A stretch of DNA of 64,000 nucleotides from Pandoraea communis. GTDB lineage: Bacteria > Pseudomonadota > Gammaproteobacteria > Burkholderiales > Burkholderiaceae. Below the pieces are notes generated by a model. The model had not been told where the DNA came from, did not search any database, and worked only from the letters and a program-made list of their open reading frames with translations. Below, piece after piece: positions 43,632-53,745 of this stretch (position 1 is the first letter of the stretch; each line of letters starts with the position of its first letter). The stretch lies in contig NZ_CABPSJ010000007.1 in NCBI RefSeq assembly GCF_902459745.1, positions 1 through 64,000 of the forward strand. Reading direction: 5' to 3'. The position numbers and the translations under genes were made by a program.

Positions 43632-46064
43632 ATGTCCAACCCCTCGGATTCGGCTCGTCTGGCGGGCTCGACGGCGGCAGATCGCAAGGTACATGACCAC
43701 GGGCAAGATCCGAGTCATGCGCATCGCCACGATCAGGGGCAGCATCACGATCATTCGCATCATCACGATCACAACCACGATTACGGGCATGCTCATGATC
43801 ACGCTCGTGCGCACGATCATGCCGTGCTCCGCGCCTCAGATGCAGCACATGCGCACGAAGGCTCGTCCTGTTGCGCCGGTGACGCAAATCTGGCCCTCGT
43901 CGAGCCAGTGCCTTCGACCGGCGCGCCGCAGGCCCGATTCCGCATCGATCAGATGGATTGCCCGACGGAAGAGCGTCTCATCCGAGACCAACTTGAGCAT
44001 CGGCCGGGCGTCGACGCCCTGTATTTCAATCTTCTCAAGCGGGAATTGACGGTTGTTTTCGACGGTAGCGCGTCGGCCGCCGATGTCGCCCAGCACGGGG
44101 AGGCGGTCGCCGGGACGTTGCGCAAGCTGGGGATGACGCCGGTGCCGCTCGTGGGAGACAACGCGAACGCCGCACCCCCTCCCGCGAGCCATAAGGGCGA
44201 TGTTGCGCGCCTGATGGTGGGGGGCGTGCTGGCCGCGGCAAGCGAAGCTGCCGTCTGGTCGGGCATGCCCGAACACAGCCCTTGGGTGGGGGCCATGGTG
44301 GCCGTCGCCATTCTGGCGTGCGGCCTGCCCACGCTCAAGAAGGGTTGGATCGCGCTGCGACACTTCACGCTGAACATCCATTTCCTGATGTCGCTGGCTG
44401 TGATCGGGGCGGTGTTCATCGGGCAGTGGCCGGAAGCCGCGATGGTGATCGTCCTCTTCGCGCTTTCGGAAAAACTCGAAGCCGCGTCGCTCACGCGCGC
44501 TCGCCGTGCCGTGGAAGCGCTCATGCGTCTGGCACCCGATCAGGCATCGGTCGAACAGGCGGACGGCACGTGGGCAGATGTGCCTGCGGCATCGCTCCCG
44601 ATCGGCGCACGCGTGCGAGCGCGCCCGGGCGAGCGCATTGCCATCGATGGCGTGATCGAGCAAGGCAGCTCCGCACTGAATCAGGCGTCGATCACTGGCG
44701 AAAGCGTGCCTGTCGACAAGACGGTGGGCGACGAAGTCTATGCAGGCAGTATCAACGAGAGCGGTCTCATCGTGTATCGCACGAACGTTGCGCCGGGCGA
44801 TACGACACTCGCCCGCATCGTGCGCATCGTCGAGTCTGCGCAGCAGCAGCGCTCGCCGACGCAGCGCTTCGTCGACAAGTTCTCGCGCGTCTACACGCCG
44901 GCAGTTGTGATCTGCGCGCTGCTCGTCGCGCTGGTACCGCCGCTGGCCTTTGGTCTGGCCTGGTCGCCCTGGATCTACAAGGCGCTCGTGATGCTGGTGA
45001 TCGCGTGCCCGTGTGCCCTGGTGATCTCGACGCCGGTCACGGTCGTGAGCGGTCTGACAGCGGCGGCGCGCGCCGGCATCCTGATCAAGGGCGGCGCATT
45101 TCTGGAGAGTGGTCACCTGATCCGGGCCGTGGCCGTCGACAAGACGGGTACGCTCACACGCGGCGAGCCGCGCCTGACCGATGTCGTGCCGTTGGGCGAA
45201 ACGTCGCACGACGACGTGTTGACGCTCGCCGCCGCGCTCGACGCGCAGACTACGCACCCCATCGCCCGCGCGGTCGTCGACGGCCACACGCAAGCCGGGC
45301 TCGGTGCACTGCCGCCGGTGACAGACTTCGAGGCGCTCGTCGGCATGGGCGTGAAGGGGCGCGTCGGCCAAACGCTGTACTACCTCGGCAATCACCGTCT
45401 GATCGAGTCGCTTGGGGTGTGCAACGCGAACGTGGAGGCTGAGTTGGACCGCCTCGAAGCGCAGGCCCGCACGGCAATTGTGCTGGCCAGCGAAACGCAA
45501 GCGCTTGCGGTGCTGGCTGTGGCGGATACCTTGCGGGAGGAAAGCCGCGAGGCGATTGCGCGACTCACGCAAATGGGCGTTCGCACCGTCATGCTGACGG
45601 GAGATAACCGTGCCACTGCGCGGGTCATCGGTCAGCAGGCGGGTGTGAGCGAAGTGCGTGCGGAAATGCTGCCGGAAGACAAATGGCAGGCGGTATCGGC
45701 GTTGCGAGAGGCGTTTGGGCACGTCGGCATGGTCGGTGACGGCATTAACGACGCCCCCGCGCTTGCTGCCGCAGATGTCGGTTTCGCAATGGGCATGACG
45801 GGGACCGACAGCGCGCTCGAGACGGCCGACGTCACGTTGATGGACGACGATCTTCGCAAGCTGCCGGCCTTCCTCGCGTTATCGAAGCGCTCGGCGACCG
45901 TGCTCAAGCAGAACATCGCTGTGGCGCTCGCCATCAAGGCGGTGTTCTTCGCGCTCGCCATCGCCGGGCTGGCGTCGCTCTGGATGGCGGTGTTCGCCGA
46001 CGTGGGGGCTAGCCTGCTGGTCATCGCCAACGGCATGCGCTTGTTGCGCGCGAAGGTGGCGTGA
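43632..46064 (+). CDS. cadA: heavy-metal P1B-type ATPase (Cd/Zn/Pb exporter)
   Basis: This 810-residue inner-membrane pump has a His-rich N-terminal tail (residues 21-75, many HDH repeats), SSCC at 78-81, a metal-binding domain with MDCPTEE (108-114), the CPC motif at 459-461, phosphorylation site Asp503 in DKTGTLTRG and the hinge GDGINDAPAL. CPC with the DCPTEE motif points to export of Cd, Zn or Pb. It is divergent from cadR with a MerR-type promoter between them. A long poly-His tail may buffer zinc. Confidence 0.95.
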   Translation: MSNPSDSARLAGSTAADRKVHDHGQDPSHAHRHDQGQHHDHSHHHDHNHDYGHAHDHARAHDHAVLRASDAAHAHEGSSCCAGDANLALVEPVPSTGAPQARFRIDQMDCPTEERLIRDQLEHRPGVDALYFNLLKRELTVVFDGSASAADVAQHGEAVAGTLRKLGMTPVPLVGDNANAAPPPASHKGDVARLMVGGVLAAASEAAVWSGMPEHSPWVGAMVAVAILACGLPTLKKGWIALRHFTLNIHFLMSLAVIGAVFIGQWPEAAMVIVLFALSEKLEAASLTRARRAVEALMRLAPDQASVEQADGTWADVPAASLPIGARVRARPGERIAIDGVIEQGSSALNQASITGESVPVDKTVGDEVYAGSINESGLIVYRTNVAPGDTTLARIVRIVESAQQQRSPTQRFVDKFSRVYTPAVVICALLVALVPPLAFGLAWSPWIYKALVMLVIACPCALVISTPVTVVSGLTAAARAGILIKGGAFLESGHLIRAVAVDKTGTLTRGEPRLTDVVPLGETSHDDVLTLAAALDAQTTHPIARAVVDGHTQAGLGALPPVTDFEALVGMGVKGRVGQTLYYLGNHRLIESLGVCNANVEAELDRLEAQARTAIVLASETQALAVLAVADTLREESREAIARLTQMGVRTVMLTGDNRATARVIGQQAGVSEVRAEMLPEDKWQAVSALREAFGHVGMVGDGINDAPALAAADVGFAMGMTGTDSALETADVTLMDDDLRKLPAFLALSKRSATVLKQNIAVALAIKAVFFALAIAGLASLWMAVFADVGASLLVIANGMRLLRAKVA

Positions 46065-46091
46065 GCCCTCGGATTGCCTGCCGCCTGAGGT

Positions 46092-47129
46092 TCAGCCCTC
46101 GCGCATGCCGCGCTCAAGGGTGTGCGCGTCGGGCAATTGACACAGGATATGGGCGGCGCGGCTGGTTGCGTTCACGATGATCGTGTCGAGGCGTCCGATC
46201 AATATGTCGCGCTGCGCAGCCGAAATCGGCATGTCTTCGAAGGCTCGCTGAGCCACAACTGCATCGTTGAGCTGCCCCAGTAAGGATTGGGCGGCGTGCA
46301 GTGTGCCCTGATAGGGCGTGCCGACCGCTTTGCGGAGCCACGGTGTCAAGGCTTCGGCGCTGTAACGGGCTTTCTTGACCTTCACGCGCAACGCGTGCAA
46401 CTGCCCGGTGTCGAGCATCGCCAACTGACGGCAATCCGGAAATAGCGCAACGTAACGGGCACGGAGTATGTTGTGAGCGTGCTTCGCTAGCGCGCGCGGC
46501 CGCTTGCCTGGTGTGCGCGAAGGGCACCGCAACGCCTTCGCGATTCGCAGGTCGGCGTAACCATCTTCTCCGATGCCGAAAGCCTTCAACAGCAATGCAC
46601 GTAATGCTCGCTGACGTTCGCTAGCGAGCGCCTCGGCGGCGTGCGCGCGGGCGTCGCTGCGCAGTTTCGCCACATGAGCGTCAATTGCCGGCCAGTCGAT
46701 ATCGGGATGCTCGGTACGCAATGCGGGCAGCGTCGTTGTCGCCAGCACGTCGGCATCTCGCGCGGGGCCCATCGCTTCCCCCAGCCAGCGCAATTCGGCT
46801 TTCAGCCGACGGTGCCAGCGGGGCTTGAGCCATGGCGAGAAGACGTCGATCAGCGCGCGCAGACGGCGCGTCGCAATGCGCAACTGGTGAATGACTTCGG
46901 GGTCGAAGGCCCCGTGGTGAGCGTCGCTCTCTGGGGTGTCCGGCAATGATGGCCACTGCCTCAGAGGAAACGCGGCGAGCGCGACAAGCAGGCGCGAAGC
47001 CGACATGTGCCGCATGTGTCGGGCGTCGGGCGGCGCGATAGCCTCTTCATCAGCCGGAGCGGCCGCGGGTGAAACTTCACCGGAGGCGGCGATGGCCGCT
47101 GTCGTCACGCGTGTCATGTCACCCAACAT
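46092..47129 (-). CDS. CHAD domain protein
   Basis: This 345-residue helical protein has the CHAD features HQLRIATRRLRALIDVF near the start and HALRVKVKKARYSAEAL later, each rich in conserved His, Arg and Lys. CHAD domains bind inorganic polyphosphate. No triphosphate tunnel (CYTH) domain is attached, unlike many relatives. The first 45 residues are low-complexity; the start could be 47129 or 47117. Confidence 0.88.
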   Translation of the reverse strand: MLGDMTRVTTAAIAASGEVSPAAAPADEEAIAPPDARHMRHMSASRLLVALAAFPLRQWPSLPDTPESDAHHGAFDPEVIHQLRIATRRLRALIDVFSPWLKPRWHRRLKAELRWLGEAMGPARDADVLATTTLPALRTEHPDIDWPAIDAHVAKLRSDARAHAAEALASERQRALRALLLKAFGIGEDGYADLRIAKALRCPSRTPGKRPRALAKHAHNILRARYVALFPDCRQLAMLDTGQLHALRVKVKKARYSAEALTPWLRKAVGTPYQGTLHAAQSLLGQLNDAVVAQRAFEDMPISAAQRDILIGRLDTIIVNATSRAAHILCQLPDAHTLERGMREG

Positions 47130-47462
47130 AGCATAGATGCTTTGGGAAATGATCTGGGGAAAATTGGGTGCGGCGCGATGACGCGCAGGGTCGCGGCGCC
47201 GCGATTTGCGAAGACAAATCGGTCGTGCCAGCCGAAACGGCAGGCCATGACAAGGGGCGCGTTGCCGAAGCGTATCGGCAGGAGAGTGCGGCCGGAAGGA
47301 AAAGCGGGGGTAAAGCTGCCGCGGGCGCCCGGTCTCCGAGGATTCGGCACGCAGGACACCCGCGAGGCGCGCAGCATCACATCAGTCGTGGACCTCGCGA
47401 GAGGATGACGTGACACGCGTCCAATGCCACAAGCCGCAGGACGGCCATGTGAGCAAAAAGAT
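47130..47462. other. gap without recognised gene
   Basis: This stretch between the CHAD start and the HU terminator has several open frames of 80-100 codons on both strands, but none resembles a known protein. Confidence 0.5.
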
Positions 47463-47484
47463 AGGCTGGCCCGAAGGCCAGCCT
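47454..47484 (-). terminator. rho-independent terminator after the HU gene
   Basis: On the minus strand AGGCTGGCC, TTCG loop, GGCCAGCCT, then ATCTTTTT. It begins 15 bases after the HU stop. Confidence 0.92.
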
Positions 47485-47498
47485 GCGCGCAACTGGTG

Positions 47499-47777
47499 TT
47501 ACTTCTTGTTCACGATGTCTTTGAACGCCTTACCAGCCGTGAACTTCACGGTCTTGGCTGCCGGGATATTGATCGTTTCGCCGGTCTTCGGGTTGCGGCC
47601 GGTACGTGCGGCACGCTTGCCCGAACCGAACGAGCCGAAGCCGATCAACTGAACCGTGTCACCCTTGGCAACGGCCTTCTTGACCGCCTCAAGCACGGCG
47701 TCGAGGGTCTCGTTGGTTTGAGCCTTGCTTGCACCCGTAGTACCAGCGACGGCGTCGATCAGTTCCTGTTTGTTCAT
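47499..47777 (-). CDS. HU family DNA-binding protein
   Basis: The protein is 92 residues, the normal HU size, starting [20 protein letters not shown] and carrying the HU signature [20 protein letters not shown] with the DNA-intercalating Pro in RNPKTGE. It bends and compacts DNA as a dimer. AGGGAAA precedes ATG 47777. It is monocistronic. Confidence 0.96.
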   Translation of the reverse strand: MNKQELIDAVAGTTGASKAQTNETLDAVLEAVKKAVAKGDTVQLIGFGSFGSGKRAARTGRNPKTGETINIPAAKTVKFTAGKAFKDIVNKK

Positions 47778-48351
47778 GTGTGTTTCCCTTGAGAGGTGGT
47801 GAATACCGGCGACAACTCTAACACTTCCGCCATTTGGCGAGTGTCGGTGTTGTATCCGCGCCATAAGGCACGCGGCGCACGCCAGGATATCGCCATCGCG
47901 ATACGTCACGCAAACACGATCCGAAAATTGGGTCAGTCACGTATCGAGAGGGCGCCGGCACTGGCCGGGCAGCCGCATTATAGAGCCTTCGGCGGGCTGT
48001 GGGCCAGTCCTGACAATGGTTTGCGGCGATTTTGTTGTGACATGCCGCGTACTTTCTCGTTTTTGATGATAAAAACCCGGTAACTGCGGGCATCTCCGGT
48101 CACCATCGCGCGCAATCCCTTGCTGGGCGGGCTTTGCAGGTTTCCCCTAACGTAATAGGGGTTGCGTTGCGGGCCGACTTTTGGTTGGCATTGCTGACAC
48201 AGTGTCCGTATTGCCCGGAATTCATTGGCGTGTCATCTGCAATGTCTAGCGTGGCGCCGCACGATCGACTACGTACCGCTGCGTGCGTCCTACACTCGAA
48301 TGGCGACGATCGGTGGGGCGCGTCGCAGTACGCTTTTGAGGAATTGCCTTC
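47778..48351. other. divergent promoter region between HU and phosphodiesterase genes
   Basis: This 574-base gap holds no supported gene. A short hairpin CCCCTA/TAGGGG lies at 48144-48161. The HU promoter should be near 47800-47850. Confidence 0.5.
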
Positions 48352-49179
48352 ATGCTGCTCTGTCAGATCACCGACCTTCATATCACACGGCCCGGTTTGC
48401 TTGCCTGCGGGCGTGTCGATACCGCGCAGGCATTGCGCCGCGCCATTGCCACCATCAATCGCTGGACGCCGCGGCCCGATGCCGTCATTGCCACTGGCGA
48501 TCTGATCGATACGCCGCATCTATCGGAATACGAAGTACTTCGCGAGTGTCTTGCGGAACTCACAATCCCGCTGTATCTGGTGGTCGGGAACCACGATCAC
48601 CGCGAAGGGCTGCGCGCCGCGTTTCCGGAGCATGCCTATCTACATACGGGGCATGAGTTCGTGCAGTACCGAGTCGATCTCGGGCCACTGACCGTGCTCG
48701 CGCTCGATACGCAAGATCCCCCGAATGCCGGTGGTCATTTGTGTGAAGACCGGCTTGCCTGGCTCGATGAGCAACTGCATGCGTGCGCGGGACGCCCGAC
48801 GATCATCGCCATGCATCACCCGCCGTTCGATACGGGCATCGAGTTCATGGATGGATACGGCCTTACGGCGCAAGGGCGCGCAGGTTTCGCGCGTGTGACG
48901 TCACGGCATCGTCACATTGAACGGGTGATCTGCGGTCACTTGCACCGGAGCATTCAGGCGAGCGTCGAGGGGGCGCCCGGCGTCATGGCAAGTACGTGCG
49001 TGTCGACCGCGCACCAGATCACGCTCGGACTCGCGCCCGGTGCGCCAGGGACGATTGCACTCGAGCCGCCGGGCTTCGCGTTGCATCTGTGGCAACCGGG
49101 AGCGGGTGTTCGTACGCATCTGGCTTATGTGGGCCCGCACGATGGACCGTATTCGTTCGACGGTGAATCGGTCTCCTGA
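48352..49179 (+). CDS. class III (metallophosphoesterase) phosphodiesterase
   Basis: This 275-residue enzyme has the calcineurin-like metal motifs in order: DLHIT, ATGDLIDT, GNHDHREG, AMHHPPF and CGHLHRS. Size and motifs match CpdA/GpdQ-type enzymes, which cleave cAMP or glycerophosphodiesters. GAGGAA lies nine bases before ATG 48352. It precedes pelD on the same strand, but a 300-base gap suggests a separate transcript. Confidence 0.88.
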   Translation: MLLCQITDLHITRPGLLACGRVDTAQALRRAIATINRWTPRPDAVIATGDLIDTPHLSEYEVLRECLAELTIPLYLVVGNHDHREGLRAAFPEHAYLHTGHEFVQYRVDLGPLTVLALDTQDPPNAGGHLCEDRLAWLDEQLHACAGRPTIIAMHHPPFDTGIEFMDGYGLTAQGRAGFARVTSRHRHIERVICGHLHRSIQASVEGAPGVMASTCVSTAHQITLGLAPGAPGTIALEPPGFALHLWQPGAGVRTHLAYVGPHDGPYSFDGESVS

Positions 49180-49479
49180 CGGATTCATGCGGGTTTCCGG
49201 CAAGGTGAAAATGGGGACGAAAGTAGGACTGGGCGTGTGTAAAGTTCATTCCCATCAAACATAAGAGATCAGTTCGGATCAGCAGTCACAGGCCGCCCCG
49301 CCGGGGAAGTATCGCGGGACGGGAGCGACGGGTCTTGCCAGGAGACCTGTCGATCCGCCGCCCGAAGCACCGGCCGAAGATGCCGGGCCGGGCACATTCC
49401 GATAACGGGGAATCATGCAAACCGCCATCGCGCAGCGCTTGCGCGAACGCCCGCGTTTCGCGCCGGGCATTTCGATGGC
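49180..49479. promoter_or_regulatory. gap with the probable pel promoter
   Basis: The 300-base gap before pelD is AT-richer around 49190-49280. A 45-codon frame from 49415 (ATG after GGGGAA) runs to TGA at 49550-49552, overlapping the pelD start and meeting an in-frame GTG of pelD at 49549. This might be a coupling ORF or mark 49549 as the real pelD start. Confidence 0.4.
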
Positions 49480-50967
49480 ATGCGACGCCGCGATACCATC
49501 GAATCCGCGCGCGCGCACCCGGTTGATCTCAATTTCCGCGAACACCACGTGACCGCCGCTACGCCCAACGAAGCCGAACCGGCACGCAATGCCCAATCGC
49601 CGGCACGCGTGCGCAGCTCGCAGCCGCTCGGCAATCTCGGGCGGTGGGGGCGCTGGATCGCCCCGGCTATCGCACGTCCCTTTGCCATGCTTGAAGTGCT
49701 GGGCGGCACCGCACTCGCGGTGCTTGTCGCCTGGCGGTTGCGTCCGGACGATCCCTTGCTGCTTGGCACGCAGTTCCCGTGGCTATGGCTGGCGGCACTC
49801 GTCGCAGCATTGCGCTACGGAGCGCTGGCGGGCGCTGCGAGCGGGTTGGTACTCGCGGCGGCCTGGTATGCGCTGTGCGCACCGGCAGGCGGTCCGTTTC
49901 CCATAGTGCACTTTGCGGGCGGCATGACGGCGGTTTTGATCGCCGGACACTTCTGCGACATCTGGTCTCACCGGACAAATCGGGCGCAGGGCATCAATGC
50001 GTACTTCAGCGACCGGCTCGTGGCGATCACACACAACCAATATCTCCTGCGTGTTTCTCACGAACGGCTCGAACGCGACCTGCTGGCACGTCCCGTGACA
50101 TTGCGTGATGCGCTGACGCGCCTGCGTGAGCTTTCCGTGCGGCGAGCCGGGGATGTGCATGGCCACGCGGGTGGCTTGCCGAATGCGCAGCCGATGCTCG
50201 AATTCGCGTCGCTCACCTGCCAGATTGAAGTCGCCTCGTTGTTTCCCGTGCGCGCCGGCCACCTCGTCACGACGCCTATCGCGCGTGTCGGCGAGGGGTT
50301 CGAGCCGGATGCCGACGACCCGCTTGTCCGGCACTGTTTGCAGGAGGGGACGCTCGCGCATGTGCGCGCCGACGACGCCGCTAGCGACACCAGTCCCTAT
50401 CTCGCCTGCGCGCCGCTGCTCGACACCGATGGCACGTTGATCAGCGTATTGATCGTGCGTCGCATGCCGTTCCTCGCGCTCAATCATGACAATCTGCAAT
50501 TGCTGCTGGTGCTGCTTGCCTACTACGCCGATGGCGTGGCGCATCAGCCATTGGTGGCGAGCGTCCGGGAATCGGTGCCCCAGGCGCCTTACGATTTCGC
50601 GCTTGAGCTTGGGCGTCTGGCGCGGCTCAAGCGGGCGAGCGGCATTGAGTCTTCGCTCGTTGCACTGGCGTTCCCGCGGGGTGCACGGGGCGACTCGCTG
50701 TTCGAGCAGACGGTGCGTCAGCGCCGCGCGCTCGACGCGCTATGGACCATCGGCACACCACGCCGGCAGATCGCGATTGCCCTGATGCCGATCACGGACG
50801 AGCACGGTATCGACGGCTATCTGCTGCGTGTGGAGACGCTCTTGCGCCAACAGTACGACGTCGATTTCCAGAGGGGGCACATTGCGGTGCACACGGCACA
50901 TGTGGACGCCGACGCGCCCGGCGCCGGACTTCTCAAGCTGATGGAGCGGTGCGTCGACCATGCCTGA
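49480..50967 (+). CDS. pelD: Pel polysaccharide biosynthesis protein PelD (c-di-GMP receptor)
   Basis: This 495-residue inner-membrane protein has four hydrophobic helices at about 66-160, a short helix, a GAF domain (about 205-350) and a degenerate GGDEF domain (about 365-495). The c-di-GMP site looks intact: RxxD at Arg416-Asp419 and a second Arg (Arg450) at the spacing of the P. aeruginosa PelD binding arginine. PelD switches on the Pel synthase when c-di-GMP binds. The start at 49480 is uncertain (49549 GTG is an alternative). It overlaps pelE by 8 bases. Confidence 0.92.
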   Translation: MRRRDTIESARAHPVDLNFREHHVTAATPNEAEPARNAQSPARVRSSQPLGNLGRWGRWIAPAIARPFAMLEVLGGTALAVLVAWRLRPDDPLLLGTQFPWLWLAALVAALRYGALAGAASGLVLAAAWYALCAPAGGPFPIVHFAGGMTAVLIAGHFCDIWSHRTNRAQGINAYFSDRLVAITHNQYLLRVSHERLERDLLARPVTLRDALTRLRELSVRRAGDVHGHAGGLPNAQPMLEFASLTCQIEVASLFPVRAGHLVTTPIARVGEGFEPDADDPLVRHCLQEGTLAHVRADDAASDTSPYLACAPLLDTDGTLISVLIVRRMPFLALNHDNLQLLLVLLAYYADGVAHQPLVASVRESVPQAPYDFALELGRLARLKRASGIESSLVALAFPRGARGDSLFEQTVRQRRALDALWTIGTPRRQIAIALMPITDEHGIDGYLLRVETLLRQQYDVDFQRGHIAVHTAHVDADAPGAGLLKLMERCVDHA

Positions 50968-52093
50968 GCCCACATCGAAGGACGAGCGCGCGACGAGCGG
51001 CCGGCGGCTGCGTCGAAGCGATGGCGCAAGCGGCCTGTGTCTGCTGCGTTGGGCATGCACGCTTGGCCTTGCCGCGCTTGCCGTGGGGGCGCAAGCACAG
51101 GCGCTGCGCCTCGTCATGCAGAGCGAGGTTTGGGATGCTCAGCCGGGAGGCGTTGCGATGCCACTGGTGTCGATGTCGGCGGTGCTGGGATGGCAAGCCG
51201 TCGCGGCGTTGCTGGCGGGCGGTTTTACGACATGCGTGGTGCCGGCAAGCTATCGCGGGCGGCGCAGCGCGTTCTGGCATATCGCGCTCATCACCTTCTT
51301 TCTACCCGGTGCGGGCCTGAGCGTGGTGCTGGGCGTGCTCCTGATCGGCTACCTGTTTCCGCCGCCGAGCGAGGCAGTGGTGGCTGGCCGGGTGACGCCC
51401 CCTGGTTTCATATCGCATCTGGTGGGGCGCGTACGGCATGGCGCGGGAATGCGGCTGAGGGCGCGCCTGCGCAACCTGCGTGGCGAGCGCGACGATCGCG
51501 TGGCGGCCTTGGTATCGGTTCAGGCGCTGCCGTCGCGGGTGACGAGCGAAATCGCGCGCGACCTGCTGGCCGATCCCGTGGAAGAGGTGCGCTTGCTGGC
51601 GTACGGCATTCTCGACGGGATGGAGAAGCGCATCATGCAGCAGATTTACGCGATGCGCGACCGGCACGCGGCAGCGCAGGACGAAGATGAGCGCGCCCAT
51701 GCGTGCCGGCATCTCGCTCAACTGTACTGGGAGTTGATCTATCAGAATCTGGTGCGTGGCGAAGTGCTGCGCTTCACGATGGAGCGAGTCGAGCAGTTCG
51801 CACGCGACACACTGGAGCAGCACGACGACGACGCCTCGATGTGGTACCTCCTCGGCCGCTGTGCGCTACTGCGTGAGACGCCCGACGTCGCCGAGATGTA
51901 CCTGCGCCAGGCACAGTTTCACAGCTTCCCGACGGAGCGCCTGTTGCCCTGGCTGGCGGAAGCCGCGTTTCAGAAGCGTCGTTATGACCGGGTGGCGCAA
52001 CTGCTTGGCGGGCTGGGGGCGAGTGCGAAGGGCGCCAGAGGCGCGACAGCCTCGCAGGCGGTGCAGCCCGCAGTACGATTCTGGACACGTTAG
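50960..52093 (+). CDS. pelE: Pel biosynthesis protein PelE
   Basis: This 377-residue protein has two or three N-terminal hydrophobic helices (about 28-45, 70-90 and 100-125), then a helical region with TPR-like repeats (DDDASMWYLLGRCALLRETP, DVAEMYLRQAQ). PelE is an inner-membrane scaffold of the PelDEFG synthase. It overlaps pelD by 8 bases and lies 5 bases before pelF. Confidence 0.88.
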   Translation: MPEPTSKDERATSGRRLRRSDGASGLCLLRWACTLGLAALAVGAQAQALRLVMQSEVWDAQPGGVAMPLVSMSAVLGWQAVAALLAGGFTTCVVPASYRGRRSAFWHIALITFFLPGAGLSVVLGVLLIGYLFPPPSEAVVAGRVTPPGFISHLVGRVRHGAGMRLRARLRNLRGERDDRVAALVSVQALPSRVTSEIARDLLADPVEEVRLLAYGILDGMEKRIMQQIYAMRDRHAAAQDEDERAHACRHLAQLYWELIYQNLVRGEVLRFTMERVEQFARDTLEQHDDDASMWYLLGRCALLRETPDVAEMYLRQAQFHSFPTERLLPWLAEAAFQKRRYDRVAQLLGGLGASAKGARGATASQAVQPAVRFWTR

Positions 52094-52098
52094 GGCCC

Positions 52099-53745
52099 AT
52101 GCCAATGCGCCCGCACGGCGATCTTCCGACTTCGCGGCCGTCAGGCGAGGCCGCCGACATCGCGCTGCTCCTCGAAGGCACCTTCCCGTATGTGCGGGGC
52201 GGGGTGTCGGCGTGGGTCGATATGCTCATTCGCGCGTTTCCCGATCTGACCTTCTCGGTGGTGTTCATCGGCAGCCGCCGGGACGACTACGGCGCGCCCG
52301 TCTATCCGATGCCGGCGAACGTCGTCCACTTCGAGGCGCACTATCTGTACGAGACGGCAGACACCCCGGTGGGCGCGGCCGCCAGCCAGGCGCGAACGCG
52401 GCGGGGCTCGGGCGACGTGAGCGCATTCGCGCAGATTGCCCGGATGCACGACCTGTTTCGTCAGCGGCACGAAGCGGGCGATGGGCGCGATGGGCGTGAT
52501 GGCGCGACCGACGACATGGGTGTCGACGATTTGCACGCCATGCTGTCGCGGATTTTGCCGATGCTGGGCAAGGCTCAGGCGCTGGCGCAGCCGGAATTTC
52601 TCCATAGCGAGCGTGCCTGGGATTTCATCACGCAGCGCTACGAAAGCTACTGCCACGACCCGTCGTTTACCGATTACTTCTGGACGATACGTGCGATGCA
52701 CAAGCCGATCTGGCAACTGGCAGGGATCGCCGGGGCCTTGCCGCCGGCTCGCATGTATCACACAGTGTCGACGGGGTATGCCGGGCTGTTGGGGACGATG
52801 CTGAGCAAGCGCACCGGCCGCCCGTTGCTCGTGACCGAACACGGCAGCTACACGAAAGAGCGCAAGCTCGACCTGCTGCAAAGCGAATGGTTGCGTGACA
52901 ATCGCGGTCCGCTCGAGCGCGACATCTCGCGCGTTGGCTATTTCCAGAGCCTGTGGATGCGGTTCTTCGAGGCCATCGGCCGGGTGTGTTACGACACGGC
53001 CAACGAGATCGTCTCGCTGTATGAGGGCAGCCGCCAGCGTCAGGTGAGTGATGGCGCGCCTGCGCACAAGACGCACAGTATTGCGAACGGCGTAGACATC
53101 GCACGCTTTGCGGCGTTGCGTGTCGTGCGGCGTGAGACTGATGCGCAGGCGGACCGCGCGGACATCCCCCCGGTCGTGGCACTGGTGGGGCGCGTGGTGC
53201 CCGTCAAAGACATCAAGACGTTTCTACGCGCCATCTTCATTGCCTACCGGGCACGGCCGGACTTGCAGGGCTGGATCGTCGGGCCGGACACCGAAGATAC
53301 CGCCTATGCACAAGAGTGCCGGGACCTCGCCGCAAGTCTCGGGATGGAGTATCAGGTGCGCTTCATGGGGTATCGCGCCATTGAATCGGTCTTGCCGCAA
53401 ATCGGCGTGCTGGCGTTGTCGTCGGTTTCCGAAGCTTTGCCGCTGGTCATGCTCGAAGCGGCAGCGGCCGGCGTGCCGGTCGTGGCGACCGATGTCGGTG
53501 CGTGCCGTCAGTTGATCGAAGGCAACGGCGCCGAGGACCGCGCGCTTGGCTGCTCGGGGCGCATCGTGCCGATGGCCGACCCAGAGGCACTGGCCGCCGC
53601 CATCGTCGAGGTGCTGGAGCCCGAGGTATGGCACGCCGCGAGCCGCGCCGGCATCGCACGTGTCGAGCGCTACTACCGGCTTGACACCCTGCGCGATGCG
53701 TATCGCACGCTATACGAGCGCTGGATGGACGGAGGGGGTGACTGA
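52099..53745 (+). CDS. pelF: Pel glycosyltransferase PelF
   Basis: This 548-residue cytosolic GT4-family enzyme starts with the PelF hallmark DIALLLEGTFPYVRGGVSAW and has the E-x7-E nucleotide-sugar motif at Glu445-Glu453 (EALPLVMLE). It polymerises the Pel chain from UDP-sugar on the inner face of the membrane. Residues 95-150 include a low-complexity insert (GDGRDGRDG). Its stop overlaps the pelG start (TGATG). Confidence 0.95.
   Translation: MPMRPHGDLPTSRPSGEAADIALLLEGTFPYVRGGVSAWVDMLIRAFPDLTFSVVFIGSRRDDYGAPVYPMPANVVHFEAHYLYETADTPVGAAASQARTRRGSGDVSAFAQIARMHDLFRQRHEAGDGRDGRDGATDDMGVDDLHAMLSRILPMLGKAQALAQPEFLHSERAWDFITQRYESYCHDPSFTDYFWTIRAMHKPIWQLAGIAGALPPARMYHTVSTGYAGLLGTMLSKRTGRPLLVTEHGSYTKERKLDLLQSEWLRDNRGPLERDISRVGYFQSLWMRFFEAIGRVCYDTANEIVSLYEGSRQRQVSDGAPAHKTHSIANGVDIARFAALRVVRRETDAQADRADIPPVVALVGRVVPVKDIKTFLRAIFIAYRARPDLQGWIVGPDTEDTAYAQECRDLAASLGMEYQVRFMGYRAIESVLPQIGVLALSSVSEALPLVMLEAAAAGVPVVATDVGACRQLIEGNGAEDRALGCSGRIVPMADPEALAAAIVEVLEPEVWHAASRAGIARVERYYRLDTLRDAYRTLYERWMDGGGD

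Noticed and set aside
47142-47416. Overlapping open frames of 80-100 codons on both strands in the CHAD-HU gap
   Set aside because: No frame has a family resemblance and several overlap one another, as expected by chance at this GC content.
49415-49552. 45-codon frame upstream of and overlapping pelD as an independent gene
   Set aside because: No resemblance to a known peptide and it shares DNA with the pelD N-terminus; mentioned only as a possible coupling frame.
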